Shown: positions 1 through 8,317 of the stretch, piece by piece
How positions within the stretch are numbered: position 1 is the stretch's first letter
How the letters are laid out: every line of letters begins with the position of its first letter
Source: Candidatus Poribacteria bacterium
Lineage (GTDB): Bacteria > Poribacteria > WGA-4E > WGA-3G
Length of the DNA: 64,000 bases
Reading direction: 5' to 3'
NCBI GenBank assembly: GCA_028820635.1
Contig: JAPPIG010000042.1
Location: forward strand, 97,738-161,737
Made by a program: the position numbers and the translations under genes
Notes under the pieces: generated by a model
What the model was told of the DNA's origin: nothing
The model's database searches: none
What the model saw: only the letters and a program-made list of their open reading frames with translations

Positions 1-3000
1 AATAAGAACGGGTGGACGTTCCTTAGTATCCCCCTCTCTAAATTCTTACCGGAGGGCTCTCGCCTCCCCAGTCTCGTATTCGTTCAGCACTTCCGTTTTT
101 GGCTCATGAAAAACCGGCCCGGCAACGTTACGGGAAAATTTCAATGGGCATCTATTGAAATCGTTGGGAATAAGTGGGAACAGGGTGTAGTCACAAAATC
201 TTTTGCAGAGACAAGCGCCGGACTTTCCGACCGTCAAGTTGTTGAAGATACACTCGAAAAGTTCATCGTTGGCACAAAAGATAACTTTAGTTTTGACGAC
301 TATCAGAGTGCATATATTGAAATTGAAGATGACGAACTTTTTAGAAAACTGCACCCGTTTACGGCTACCTCGCTCGGTTTTCAAACACAGCAACAACGCG
401 AACAAACACTTAGCCTCGAATATTATCTCTACCCTGATTCCTACGGTATTACCTCCAAGCAACTAAGGGGTTTTAGCCAGAGCGAAGGACAAGATTTTAG
501 TAGGCACGATACACTCCGATTATGGTTATACGGTGATAAAAGCTACACTACCTTTGTCTTGCAACTTGCACCCAGTGTGCGCACAGGTTACCGGAGTTCA
601 TTCTACAGTTCCGATCCATTTCTTAACCGACCACAAGAAGAGGATGTGAATATATTTGAGAATCTAACGGACTATTATGAATATACCGTACCGATTGACT
701 TTGAAGGATGGAAACTGATTGAGATTGACTTGCGAGACCACGTTAGGAACGAGTATCCAGATCGTGTTGCAGATCAGAATGTAGATACAGAAACATCAAA
801 TCAGGAACTACAACCATCTCCCAACGAAAATGCACCTGACGGACATCCAGACGGTTTTAGTGTTAGAGGTTCAGAAACAGGGGTAAGTAGAACACAACTG
901 TCCATTAAAAATATTGGAGGTATACTGCTCGGTATCCGAAACGACACGGACAGAGAAATTAGTGGTGAGGTATGGGTAAATGAGATACATCTGGGTGATC
1001 CGCTTGTCCGTTCTGGATGGGCACGACGCGGTAATATGTCTGTTTCGCTTGGTAGTATTATTAGTCTCCGTGGTGGCTATGCCAGCCAAGACAAAGATTT
1101 TGAGAGCGGGGCTGGTGAAATCGGACGGCAACGTTTATCATCCCGTGGCTATAGTACTACAAATAACGACTACAATATTGATGCGGATGTCACGATTTTT
1201 TCATGGCTTCCAATACGCTATTCTATCCGAGAACAGGAATCTGAAACTGAGGCACTGCGAGGAAGTTACAGCTCATTTGTTAGTGGAAAGAGTGAAACTT
1301 TAAACCGAGATGTTTCGGTGCAATTCAACCGCAATCCCTATCCCAACCTTGGATTTTCTTACAATTATCAGGACTTTTGGAATGAACGGCAAGGCACACA
1401 AATTAGCCACCTATACACAGGTACTTTTCGCTATAATCTCGGTTCAAAACTTGGGTTCAACTTACAGTATCGGCATGAGGATATTCTTGCTAAACCTGAA
1501 ACTGCAACAGATACGACTACAACATCAACCTCCTATTACGGCTATCGTCGGAATCGGGATGAGAAAACAGATAGCGGCTCCATAACGCTTAACATTAGTC
1601 CGATAACTGTCTTCAGTCTCAGTCCGAGTTATGATGTGCGGCGAACACTTGAGAAACGTGATCCGAATCGTTATAGAACATCGTTTTTCGCGGGAGGTGT
1701 AACGAACATGACTTCTTCTGTGGAAGAGGATACCAATGAAGAAATTCAGCCAGATTTTACAATTGCTGAACGTGAACACCGACTTTCACTCACACCACGT
1801 CTCAATCGTGATCTGATTGGATTGCGTCCCACAGTCACAAGTCGTGTAAGTTTCAGAGAAAACTGGTTTAATGTAAAGAAAGACGCTTCACTCATCGGAA
1901 ACATTAATCTTGGTTTGAGTTTTCGTATTCAAAAATGGTTCGGGTGGCTGTTTAATAAGGAAAAACCGGAAACTGAAGCCATAGAAGAGAATCAGGACGG
2001 AATGATTGAGAAGTCAGATCACCAAACCCCGATTGAACAGCGGGTTGAAAAGTTACGTGATAATGGCGTTGATGAAACGCAAATCCAAAAAATAGTTGAA
2101 GATCAAAATGACTGGATTAACCGTGATAAAGCGGAAATGGAACAAAAACAACGTTCCGGTCCAGTAACAACAGGTTCTCTTGGCACGCAACAACCTAAAC
2201 CGGAAGGTTTTTTACTGCGAATAATCAATACATTTACAATAAACACTAATGCAACCTTTACTGCTTCTGAATCCTTTCGCCAACTTGAGTCTAATCAGTC
2301 TCTGATAGAAATCTGGGAACTTGATAGAGAAGCAGAGGAACGTACTAATTCGCGTAACAGTAATCGCTACACACTCCGTACTTCTGTGGATCCGTGGAAA
2401 TGGCTCTCCTTCGGAACAAATCTCAGTACATCTGATAGTTTTCGGAAAAGTTACAGCAGCACATTTATATCACACGCAGAAACCTACGAAGGAGATGTTA
2501 AGCTGAATGCACAACAAGCTACAAGTTTTCAACTTCGGTATAGTTATACGATACGGAAAAGTGATAACCTTGAAGTCACACTTAGTGACAGCGCTGCACA
2601 CACCCCATCGCTGAGTTGGCTGCACAAATGGAGTGAAGAAACAAGGACTTCATTAGGTATTCGCACGACTCTTCGCGACCATCTACGAAGTGGAATTGAA
2701 AGCAAAGCTTTCATCGTCACACCTAATTTTAGTATTGACTACCGTTACCGGACCGAAGGCGGCATACGCTTGCCATTGATCGGCAAAATACAACTTAAGC
2801 ACGACATTGATCTGACAAATACATTTTCTTTGGCGATTCGCAGAGAGAACTACGGTGCTAATAAAGAGGAGCGGTCTGAACGTTATGAGACAACGTTACG
2901 AGCAGGCTACAGACTCAGCGACCATCTAACAGCAAATTTACATTTGGGACTTAGCTACAACCACGATAGGGTTGAAGAGGGAAGGGACTACCTCTCTGTT

Positions 3001-3036
3001 GCAAGTGCACTTACAGTGAGAGGTCAATTTGAATAA
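1..3036 (+). CDS. SprA-like outer-membrane/cell-surface protein, 5'-truncated by the window edge
   Basis: The frame is open from base 1 with no stop, so the gene begins before the window; the ATG at 106 is internal and not a real start. About 1011 codons remain, roughly the last two-fifths if this is a SprA-size protein. The N-terminal part alternates jelly-roll-like stretches (SIPLSKF, FRFWL, ASIEIVGNKW, then VWVNEIHL) as in SprA, the very large outer-membrane component of type IX secretion and gliding in Bacteroidota. After about residue 340 come many alternating aromatic beta strands typical of an outer-membrane barrel, interrupted near residues 650-740 by a charged, glutamine-rich segment, and ending in a beta strand (TVRGQFE). 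I infer an outer-membrane translocon-like or surface barrel protein. No other type IX component is visible here, so the role is uncertain. Confidence 0.6.
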   Translation, partial: NKNGWTFLSIPLSKFLPEGSRLPSLVFVQHFRFWLMKNRPGNVTGKFQWASIEIVGNKWEQGVVTKSFAETSAGLSDRQVVEDTLEKFIVGTKDNFSFDDYQSAYIEIEDDELFRKLHPFTATSLGFQTQQQREQTLSLEYYLYPDSYGITSKQLRGFSQSEGQDFSRHDTLRLWLYGDKSYTTFVLQLAPSVRTGYRSSFYSSDPFLNRPQEEDVNIFENLTDYYEYTVPIDFEGWKLIEIDLRDHVRNEYPDRVADQNVDTETSNQELQPSPNENAPDGHPDGFSVRGSETGVSRTQLSIKNIGGILLGIRNDTDREISGEVWVNEIHLGDPLVRSGWARRGNMSVSLGSIISLRGGYASQDKDFESGAGEIGRQRLSSRGYSTTNNDYNIDADVTIFSWLPIRYSIREQESETEALRGSYSSFVSGKSETLNRDVSVQFNRNPYPNLGFSYNYQDFWNERQGTQISHLYTGTFRYNLGSKLGFNLQYRHEDILAKPETATDTTTTSTSYYGYRRNRDEKTDSGSITLNISPITVFSLSPSYDVRRTLEKRDPNRYRTSFFAGGVTNMTSSVEEDTNEEIQPDFTIAEREHRLSLTPRLNRDLIGLRPTVTSRVSFRENWFNVKKDASLIGNINLGLSFRIQKWFGWLFNKEKPETEAIEENQDGMIEKSDHQTPIEQRVEKLRDNGVDETQIQKIVEDQNDWINRDKAEMEQKQRSGPVTTGSLGTQQPKPEGFLLRIINTFTINTNATFTASESFRQLESNQSLIEIWELDREAEERTNSRNSNRYTLRTSVDPWKWLSFGTNLSTSDSFRKSYSSTFISHAETYEGDVKLNAQQATSFQLRYSYTIRKSDNLEVTLSDSAAHTPSLSWLHKWSEETRTSLGIRTTLRDHLRSGIESKAFIVTPNFSIDYRYRTEGGIRLPLIGKIQLKHDIDLTNTFSLAIRRENYGANKEERSERYETTLRAGYRLSDHLTANLHLGLSYNHDRVEEGRDYLSVASALTVRGQFE

Positions 3037-3038
3037 TG

Positions 3039-3518
3039 CTATGGATTGCCAACATACTCAGAAATAATTGGATGAATCCCTAAATCTACCCGTTTTGGGA
3101 TACCTGACGAAATAGGTAGAGCCAAACGTCTACTTCCAAGTAACAACTTCACACCTTCAATTGTCCCTATATATTCTCTGTATCTTTGGTTCTTTCCATA
3201 TTTCACATTAATCCATAGATAGCATCCAACTGGCACATTACGATCAAAACGGTATTCCCCCATATCATTTGTCAAAACAGGTTTACATTTCTTGTTACTA
3301 CCAATTACATCCAATGAAATCTCAATTCCTTCAAGATTCTGCTGAGAAGTATTCCCATTTTCTATAAATACTTTTCCGTATATTGTTCCTTCAAAGAATC
3401 CGCGCCATATATTTGCTGCTACATTCAAAAACATAAGAATCAGTAAAGCCGCTATCCATTCAAAGAAGGGACTCCAGCGGTTGTTGAAGATGGGATGAAT
3501 TGGTTTATGTATCGGCAT
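3039..3518 (-). CDS. Small membrane-anchored protein with carboxypeptidase-regulatory-like fold
   Basis: A 159-residue protein with one hydrophobic segment at about residues 18-36 (WIAALLILMFLNVAANIW) after a short basic N-terminus. The following domain has the look of a Cna-B/carboxypeptidase-regulatory beta-sandwich: GTIYGKVFIENG, then LTNDMGEYRF and a late strand VPVGCYLW. Such domains are extracytoplasmic scaffolds with no catalysis of their own. The ATG has a clear AAGGA ribosome-binding site 8 bases upstream. It converges tail to tail with the SprA-like gene, with a 2-bp gap. The specific function is unknown. Confidence 0.6.
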   Translation of the reverse strand: MPIHKPIHPIFNNRWSPFFEWIAALLILMFLNVAANIWRGFFEGTIYGKVFIENGNTSQQNLEGIEISLDVIGSNKKCKPVLTNDMGEYRFDRNVPVGCYLWINVKYGKNQRYREYIGTIEGVKLLLGSRRLALPISSGIPKRVDLGIHPIISEYVGNP

Positions 3519-3540
3519 TGTGTTTTTCCTTCAGATGTGA

Positions 3541-3567
3541 AAGGGTATCTTGAGAAGAGATACCCTT
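3541..3567. terminator. Intergenic hairpin between two minus-strand genes
   Basis: A 10-bp perfect inverted repeat (AAGGGTATCT / AGATACCCTT) with a 7-base loop, followed by a second small stem (AACAC/GTGTT) at 3569-3582. It lies after the stop of the PD40 gene and before the start of the small membrane protein. No long T-run follows on either strand, so termination is a guess; it could instead be an RNA-processing or leader hairpin. Confidence 0.4.
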
Positions 3568-3629
3568 CAACACAAAGGTGTTAACTTAATCCTGAACTTT
3601 TGACAAACCGCTAAACACTGCATGCACAT

Positions 3630-4715
3630 TCAACGTTGATTCTGCAGATAAAATAACACGTTTTGCGATAACGACCTGAACGTTTCACTACGACTCTGAA
3701 GAAACCTTTTTAGTTTTCCCCACTGCGTTTGCATCTTACCTTTAGGGGAAACAGGCAGCACATCATCGCTGATCCAATCCAACGCTCCATCCTTGCCCGG
3801 ATGGTCTGTTAGCTGCGTAATCTCGGTTGTCGGGATATGATACTTATAGATATTTCTCGGTGGATACTGACCGGGACGTGGCAGCAGTTCGTCTAAAGGT
3901 ATCCCGACATACGCACTGAAAACAACCGATTTTCCATCATCCATCCAGTCAATTTGTGATGGGAACCAGTCTTTCGGTATCTGGAGTTGTTTGATGTTTT
4001 TTCCGTTGCGATCACAAATCAGATACCGATGTGCCTTGTAGATAATCGCAAGCGCGAATCCGCCTCGTGGTTCCCACACATACTGGTCATGGAGAAAGAC
4101 AATCTGTTTGCCATCGGGCGACCAGCGCGGGGCTTTGAAGCGTCCCTGTGCGGGCGAAGGCAGTAGTTTTCGTGGTCTATTACCATCGGCTCCCATTATC
4201 CAAAGCGCGCCACCTACTTCACCGACCACCCCCGACTCTGAGAACACAATAGACTTGCCATCAGGCGACCAATCACAAAAGATTGCACTCACATCTGCTA
4301 TCTCTTTTACCGCCCCCGTTTCTATATTCAGCACGTTGACGGTCTTTATCTCTTTGCCATCTATTGTCACTCTCATGTTAAAAACAAGAGATTTGCCATC
4401 CGGGGAAAATGACGTTCTACCGATATATGCTTTATCGGGGAATATGAGTTTCCAGATGTTTGTGCCATCTGGATCCATCAAGTATTCACCAGCGCGTGAC
4501 CTAAACATTATCTGTTTACCGTCTGGTGACCAGCAACGTGGAGTAGGTCTTAACTTTTCATCTTCAATGAGAAGCGTCTGGTTGCTGCCATCATCGTCCA
4601 TCACGTAGACACCTTCCACACCGTCGCGTATGGAACTAAAAACGATTTTCGCATCTGCTACCACACCGAATAGCAGGAGCAGCAAACAAAGCAAACTAAC
4701 TTTTTGTAGGTACAT
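3630..4715 (-). CDS. Secreted PD40/TolB-type beta-propeller protein
   Basis: A 361-residue protein with a clear Sec signal peptide (MYLQKVSLLCLLLLLFGVVADA) and repeated WSPDGK / SFSPDGK blades characteristic of PD40 (TolB-like) propellers, about six in all. It is probably a periplasmic or surface binding protein; no catalytic motif was seen. After the propeller it carries the motif LPVSPKGKMQTQWGKLKR, shared with a second PD40 protein at 13417-14433. The start has a strong AAGGAG site 7 bases upstream. A GC-rich terminator hairpin separates it from the upstream secreted-protein gene, so it is probably its own transcript. Confidence 0.75.
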   Translation of the reverse strand: MYLQKVSLLCLLLLLFGVVADAKIVFSSIRDGVEGVYVMDDDGSNQTLLIEDEKLRPTPRCWSPDGKQIMFRSRAGEYLMDPDGTNIWKLIFPDKAYIGRTSFSPDGKSLVFNMRVTIDGKEIKTVNVLNIETGAVKEIADVSAIFCDWSPDGKSIVFSESGVVGEVGGALWIMGADGNRPRKLLPSPAQGRFKAPRWSPDGKQIVFLHDQYVWEPRGGFALAIIYKAHRYLICDRNGKNIKQLQIPKDWFPSQIDWMDDGKSVVFSAYVGIPLDELLPRPGQYPPRNIYKYHIPTTEITQLTDHPGKDGALDWISDDVLPVSPKGKMQTQWGKLKRFLQSRSETFRSLSQNVLFYLQNQR

Positions 4716-4727
4716 GGTTATGCTCCT

Positions 4728-4760
4728 TAAAAAGAATGGCAGGGGTACGTGTCCCCTGCC
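4728..4760 (-). terminator. Rho-independent terminator after the secreted-protein gene
   Basis: On the minus strand the 8-bp GC-rich stem GGCAGGGG/CCCCTGCC with a 7-base loop is followed by ATTCTTTTT. It lies 16 bases after the stop of the gene at 4776-5561 and just before the ribosome-binding site of the PD40 gene. Confidence 0.75.
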
Positions 4761-4775
4761 TTATGAATCGGGTTA

Positions 4776-5561
4776 TCAATCGTCTTCATCAAATGTATTC
4801 GTATCTTCCGCCAACCAGTCGTCTGTCACCCCCTTATGTACTTGGAGCCGAAGATACGCATTACACACCCACGTGTCACCGCCATCGAGTTCCCCAGCGT
4901 CAAAATTGAAGAAAGTGCCAAAATCACTCGTGCTATAGCTGTAGCTGGATAAAAAGTTTTTGCTCGGCAAGTCTTTTTCTAACTCATCCAACGGTTTGTT
5001 TTGGGCTGTATGTCTGAACCTGCCGGACCCTGTCGCATTTTCACCAAGTTCGTTATAGGCATAGACATACCCATCCATGATGATAGACGAGCCATCATAG
5101 TAGTGAGCGGTGAGTTCTGCGGATCCGTAGATACCGTTCGTTTTGGAACCTGAATCGTAAACGGGTTTATAGATAGATGCCGTGGTCGTGCTGGAGTCAG
5201 AGCCATCTGAAAACGTAACCTCTGCCTTTATATCATATTCGGCGATCTTTATGTGCCCCTCATACGAACCCAGGTCTACAGAGACACTTCTCGTGCCACT
5301 ATTATGCATACTGGTATGTACATGTTCATAGTCACTATCTGCCTCATCTGTGGGATACGTCTGTTTGACATACCAGTCGATGTAACTGATGTCTTCATCC
5401 GCTGTCAGAGACGCTGAGACGGCCGCGTCTGATCCATAATCCGTATTCGCAGAGGCAGATAGATACGTTATAGAAGCTGCCTCACTACTATTAAAACCTA
5501 TAAGCAATAAAGAAGCGATTACCGCTGCAATTGCGATTGTCTTGAACTTCAACTTAAACAT
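4776..5561 (-). CDS. Secreted protein of unknown function
   Basis: I chose the ATG at 5561 (262 residues) rather than an in-frame upstream start because AAAGGAGA lies 7 bases before it and it opens a perfect signal peptide: MFKLKFKTIAIAAVIASLLL, continuing to a SEAA cleavage site. The mature part is rich in Ser, Asp, Tyr and Thr, with beta-rich Ig-like character (repeated SVSVDLGS, KAEVTFSDGS and AELTAHYYDGSS stretches), and an acidic C-terminus (NTFDEDD). No cysteine-based or catalytic motif was recognised. It is likely an exported or surface protein. Two inverted repeats sit in the untranslated leader. Confidence 0.6.
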   Translation of the reverse strand: MFKLKFKTIAIAAVIASLLLIGFNSSEAASITYLSASANTDYGSDAAVSASLTADEDISYIDWYVKQTYPTDEADSDYEHVHTSMHNSGTRSVSVDLGSYEGHIKIAEYDIKAEVTFSDGSDSSTTTASIYKPVYDSGSKTNGIYGSAELTAHYYDGSSIIMDGYVYAYNELGENATGSGRFRHTAQNKPLDELEKDLPSKNFLSSYSYSTSDFGTFFNFDAGELDGGDTWVCNAYLRLQVHKGVTDDWLAEDTNTFDEDD

Positions 5562-5606
5562 TTGTAATCTCCTTTTACACCCACACAGGTGTCGGTATTT
5601 TAAAAT

Positions 5607-5630
5607 CAACGTCAGAGACGTTGGTTTTTT
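5607..5630 (+). terminator. Hairpin with T-run in the leader of the secreted-protein gene
   Basis: CAACGTC-AGA-GACGTTG is a perfect 7-bp stem followed by GGTTTTTT on the plus strand, a terminator-like form. On the minus strand the same stem is followed by ATTTTAAAAT and lies 46 bases upstream of the ATG at 5561, so it could act as a leader attenuator there. No plus-strand gene upstream needs a terminator. Confidence 0.4.
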
Positions 5631-5931
5631 CACTCTCAATCCAATATTGATAGGTGATTTGAAGGAGATGTACTATATTTTAACACATCTCCGTTTCTAT
5701 GTACTTAATATCCGTTTCGTCTGAAAAAGCTTAGTACTTTTTTCAGTTTTGCCGGACAACATATAATAGCCACTATTATTGCTGCCCTCATGCGAAGGCA
5801 ATATGCAAGAAAAAAGCATCGCTTTTAACCTTATATATGTCTTAAATAGAAAAAGTTAATAGCAAATTGCAGATTTTTCTCTAATTTTTGCAAGTTTTTC
5901 AGGAAATTGTGGAAATTTAGGGTATTTTACT

Positions 5932-6062
5932 TATAGCAAACTTATAATTATTGATACACGACTGTAGTGCTAACTGTCAGCTTGTGCTACAGCACAGGCG
6001 ATAGGCAAGATTAGGAAACCTCGCCAGCATAAAGTGTATAAATAATTCTAAAATCTACTATA
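5932..6062. repeat. MITE-like element, TATAGT family
   Basis: Bounded by imperfect inverted termini about 28 bp long, both opening TATAG and both reaching an ATTATTnATACAC block (left starts TATAGCAAACTTATAATTA; right, reversed, starts TATAGTAGATTTTAGAATTA). The interior carries a gcgag/ctcgcc palindromic repeat (aggaaacctcgccagc). It has no coding capacity. Members of the same family are at 17989-18126, 18591-18788, 50055-50205 and 58152-58284, plus a left end at 36042. The rest of the 5562-6210 gap shows no gene. Confidence 0.65.
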
Positions 6063-6210
6063 AAAAGGAGATAATGGGTAATGAAGTAGTTGAAATAAGA
6101 TATACTGTTAATTTTATTCCTCCAAAAGTCAGATTTAATGATTTACCTAATTTTATCAGAACGCAATCACAGTTATCTTCACGCGGTAGGTGGGCGTTTC
6201 TCGTAAGCAA

Positions 6211-6283
6211 TGGGGCGTACTGGATTTGAACCAGTGACTTCTACCGTGTGAAGGTAGCGCTCGTACCCCTGAGCTAACGCCCC
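6211..6283 (-). tRNA. tRNA-Val (anticodon CAC)
   Basis: 73 bases fold as a cloverleaf: acceptor GGGGCGT/ACGCCCC, D-arm GCTCAGGGGTACGAGC, anticodon stem CTACC/GGTAG with loop TTCACAC (anticodon CAC), and T-arm CTGG-TTCAAAT-CCAG. The 3' CCA is not encoded. It lies 11 bases downstream of the next tRNA and shares its promoter. Confidence 0.93.
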
Positions 6284-6294
6284 ATGAGAGGAGA

Positions 6295-6367
6295 TGGGCC
6301 CACTAGGACTCGAACCTAGGACCAGCCGGTTATGAGCCGGCGGCTCTGACCACTGAGCTATGGACCC
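6295..6367 (-). tRNA. tRNA with CAT anticodon (Met or lysidine-modified Ile2)
   Basis: Cloverleaf with acceptor GGGTCCA/TGGGCCC, anticodon stem GCCGG/CCGGC around CTCATAA (anticodon CAT), and T-arm CTAGG-TTCGAGT-CCTAG. The first acceptor pair is G-C, so it is not obviously an initiator. Elongator Met and the tilS-modified Ile2 isoacceptor cannot be separated by eye. CCA is not encoded. Confidence 0.9.
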
Positions 6368-6380
6368 ATAATGTTTTTTA

Positions 6381-6409
6381 ATTATACCTTGTTTCTATTG
6401 AAAAATCAA
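6381..6409 (-). promoter_or_regulatory. Consensus sigma-70 promoter for the tRNA pair
   Basis: On the minus strand TTGATT (6409-6404), a 17-base spacer and TATAAT (6386-6381) lie 13 bases before the first base of the CAT-anticodon tRNA. Confidence 0.85.
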
Positions 6410-6428
6410 GTATTTATATTTCTCTGGT

Positions 6429-6547
6429 AGAGCCATTCAGTTTTCAAATTTTCTGAACATTTTGGACATGGTCGCGAGCTGGAGCTCGCTCCTACAGGAA
6501 GAGGTCTTAGATAGAAGGTGGAAATTATTGGAGAATTGAATGGCTCT
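6429..6547. repeat. MITE-like element, AGAGCCATTCA family, carrying a REP-like hairpin
   Basis: Inverted ends AGAGCCATTCAGTTTTC and (reversed) AGAGCCATTCAATTCTC enclose 119 bp. At its centre is the palindrome GCGAGCTGGAGCTCGC followed by TCCTACA (6471-6496). It sits 39 bp beyond the 3' end of rpoD. The right-end sequence recurs at about 57351-57373. Confidence 0.55.
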
Positions 6548-6585
6548 GATTTCTCTGGAGGGTTGGAATTCTTATGTGGTAATCA

Positions 6586-8196
6586 TTATTCTTCTATGAA
6601 ACCACGCAGGCGATGGCTTCGGACAGGGTGGCGAAGTTTGCGGAGAGCTTTCGCCTCAATTTGGCGGATACGTTCTCGTGTGACATCAAAAACAACACCG
6701 ACCTCTTCAAGCGTTTTTGGGTAACCGGTCGTAATGCAAAGTGCCTCAATCCGATCGCGTGTTGCTTCAGACAACAAAGGGGTAGCAGTATCGTCTTCAA
6801 TCCCGAAGCGGAGGATGATTACCTCTCGTTCCCGTTCAGACAGATCTGCAAGTGCCTCTTGGATACGTTCTTTGAGAATGCTAAGCTCAGCTTCTGTGGC
6901 TGGCGACAGCACACTCGCATCTTCAATAAAATCCCCTAATTGGCTGTCATCATCATCGTCTCCGATAGGGGTTTCCAATGAGACAGTTTCTGGTACAATC
7001 CTCAAAACTTCTCTGACTTTTTCTGCTGGAATTCCCATATCTTCAGCGATCTCTTCTGGTGTTGGTCGGCGACCTAAATCTTGGATGAGTGAACGCTCTG
7101 CTCGCCTAAGTTTATTGATTCTTTCATGCATGTGGACTGGAATACGGATGGTACGACCTTGGTCAGCAATGGCGCGGGTAATACTTTGACGTATCCACCA
7201 CGTAGCATACGTGCTAAACTTAAAACCACGTTGATAATCAAACTTGTCTACTGCTCTCATCAATCCTATATTACCTTCCTGAATAAGATCAAGGAATTCA
7301 AGTCCCGGTGCTTGGTATCTGTACTTCTTTGCGATACTGACAACTAACCTGAGATTGGCTTCAACAATCGCCATTTTTGCATCTTGGGCATTGGTTTCGC
7401 CGGCACAAATCTGATTGGTAATAGCTTGGAGAGAATCGCGAGAGATACCAATTGTATTGAGGTATTGTTGAATCTCGCGTTGATAGCGGACGATGTTAAT
7501 ATATGCCTCTTTTGCAGCAACCGTTTTGAAATTATGGGTTTTGGAGTTTAGCCTTCCGTTGAACCACTCTTGCGGGAGTTTATGTCGTTTTTGGAGGCGT
7601 GCAATTTCTTGTTCCCGGTCAGCAATATTCCGTTCAACCTCTTTAACCTGTCCTGATATTTTGCTAATTTCTTCGCGGTCAATCCTCAATTGCTCAAGGT
7701 GTTTAACGAAGTTTGCATAACTTCCGACTGTTTCAAATTCCACAACTGAATTATTCTTAGCCGCTTCTTTGGCAGCAAGCAGATATTCTAATTCTAAAGT
7801 TTCGATGACTCGCATCGTCTTTTCAACTTTTTCGCGAAGTTTACGCTCCTTATCACGAGTTGAGCTGCTTGAAACTTGCATATCAATAATATCAGATGCT
7901 CGTTTTTTAGCAATAATGATTTTATAGAGAAGTTTTCGCACCTCTGCTACCGCAAGTCGCGTAGTAAAAGTTGCAGCCTGTGCCTGGCGGAGTCCCATCT
8001 CAATTTGCTGAGATAATTCTATCTCTTTTTCTTTATCTATCAACGGGACTTTCCCCATGTCACGTAAATAAACTTTAATCAGATCTTCACGTTCACTGAT
8101 TTCCCCTGGAACGAATTCCATAAAGTCATCAAATTCAACTTGATCCGCGTTTTCGGATTCATTAAAATCAAGTGGGTATGTATTGTCTAATTCCAC
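6586..8196 (-). CDS. rpoD: Primary RNA polymerase sigma factor (RpoD/SigA)
   Basis: A 536-residue primary sigma factor. Region 1.2 is at about residues 38-70 ([12 protein letters not shown]), followed by a long helical non-conserved region. Region 2 starts near residue 269 ([47 protein letters not shown]), region 3 has IRIPVHMHE, and region 4 ends with the helix-turn-helix [20 protein letters not shown]. Core-binding and -10/-35 contact residues look intact. Oddity: between RFGIEDD and [10 protein letters not shown] there are 21 extra residues (about 470-490, bases 6727-6789), where primary sigma factors normally have a short turn. The gene lies 121 bp after a truncated rpoD paralog and dnaG, the usual dnaG-rpoD operon order. 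Confidence 0.95.
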   Translation of the reverse strand: MELDNTYPLDFNESENADQVEFDDFMEFVPGEISEREDLIKVYLRDMGKVPLIDKEKEIELSQQIEMGLRQAQAATFTTRLAVAEVRKLLYKIIIAKKRASDIIDMQVSSSSTRDKERKLREKVEKTMRVIETLELEYLLAAKEAAKNNSVVEFETVGSYANFVKHLEQLRIDREEISKISGQVKEVERNIADREQEIARLQKRHKLPQEWFNGRLNSKTHNFKTVAAKEAYINIVRYQREIQQYLNTIGISRDSLQAITNQICAGETNAQDAKMAIVEANLRLVVSIAKKYRYQAPGLEFLDLIQEGNIGLMRAVDKFDYQRGFKFSTYATWWIRQSITRAIADQGRTIRIPVHMHERINKLRRAERSLIQDLGRRPTPEEIAEDMGIPAEKVREVLRIVPETVSLETPIGDDDDDSQLGDFIEDASVLSPATEAELSILKERIQEALADLSEREREVIILRFGIEDDTATPLLSEATRDRIEALCITTGYPKTLEEVGVVFDVTRERIRQIEAKALRKLRHPVRSHRLRGFIEE

Positions 8197-8317
8197 CAGT
8201 CAGTTCTCCTTTTCATGTTGTGAATTCTTTGGGCTATTCTCTTTCTTTACACTTTTGTGCTTGTACTTAAATTTACTGAGCAAGCAGTACCATCAATTTG
8301 ACAATTATACAAGTTCC

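Noticed and set aside
106..3036. ATG 106 as the start of the SprA-like gene
   Set aside because: The frame is open to base 1 and the upstream residues (SIPLSKF, FRFWL) continue the same domain, so the gene starts outside the window.
6727..6789. Intein or intron as the cause of the RpoD insertion
   Set aside because: Only 21 residues, no splice motifs, and the frame is kept on both sides.
6594..7720. Long antisense frames over rpoD, dnaG, mutS2 and the ATP-grasp genes
   Set aside because: They mirror conserved coding sequence, have no ribosome-binding sites and no family features.
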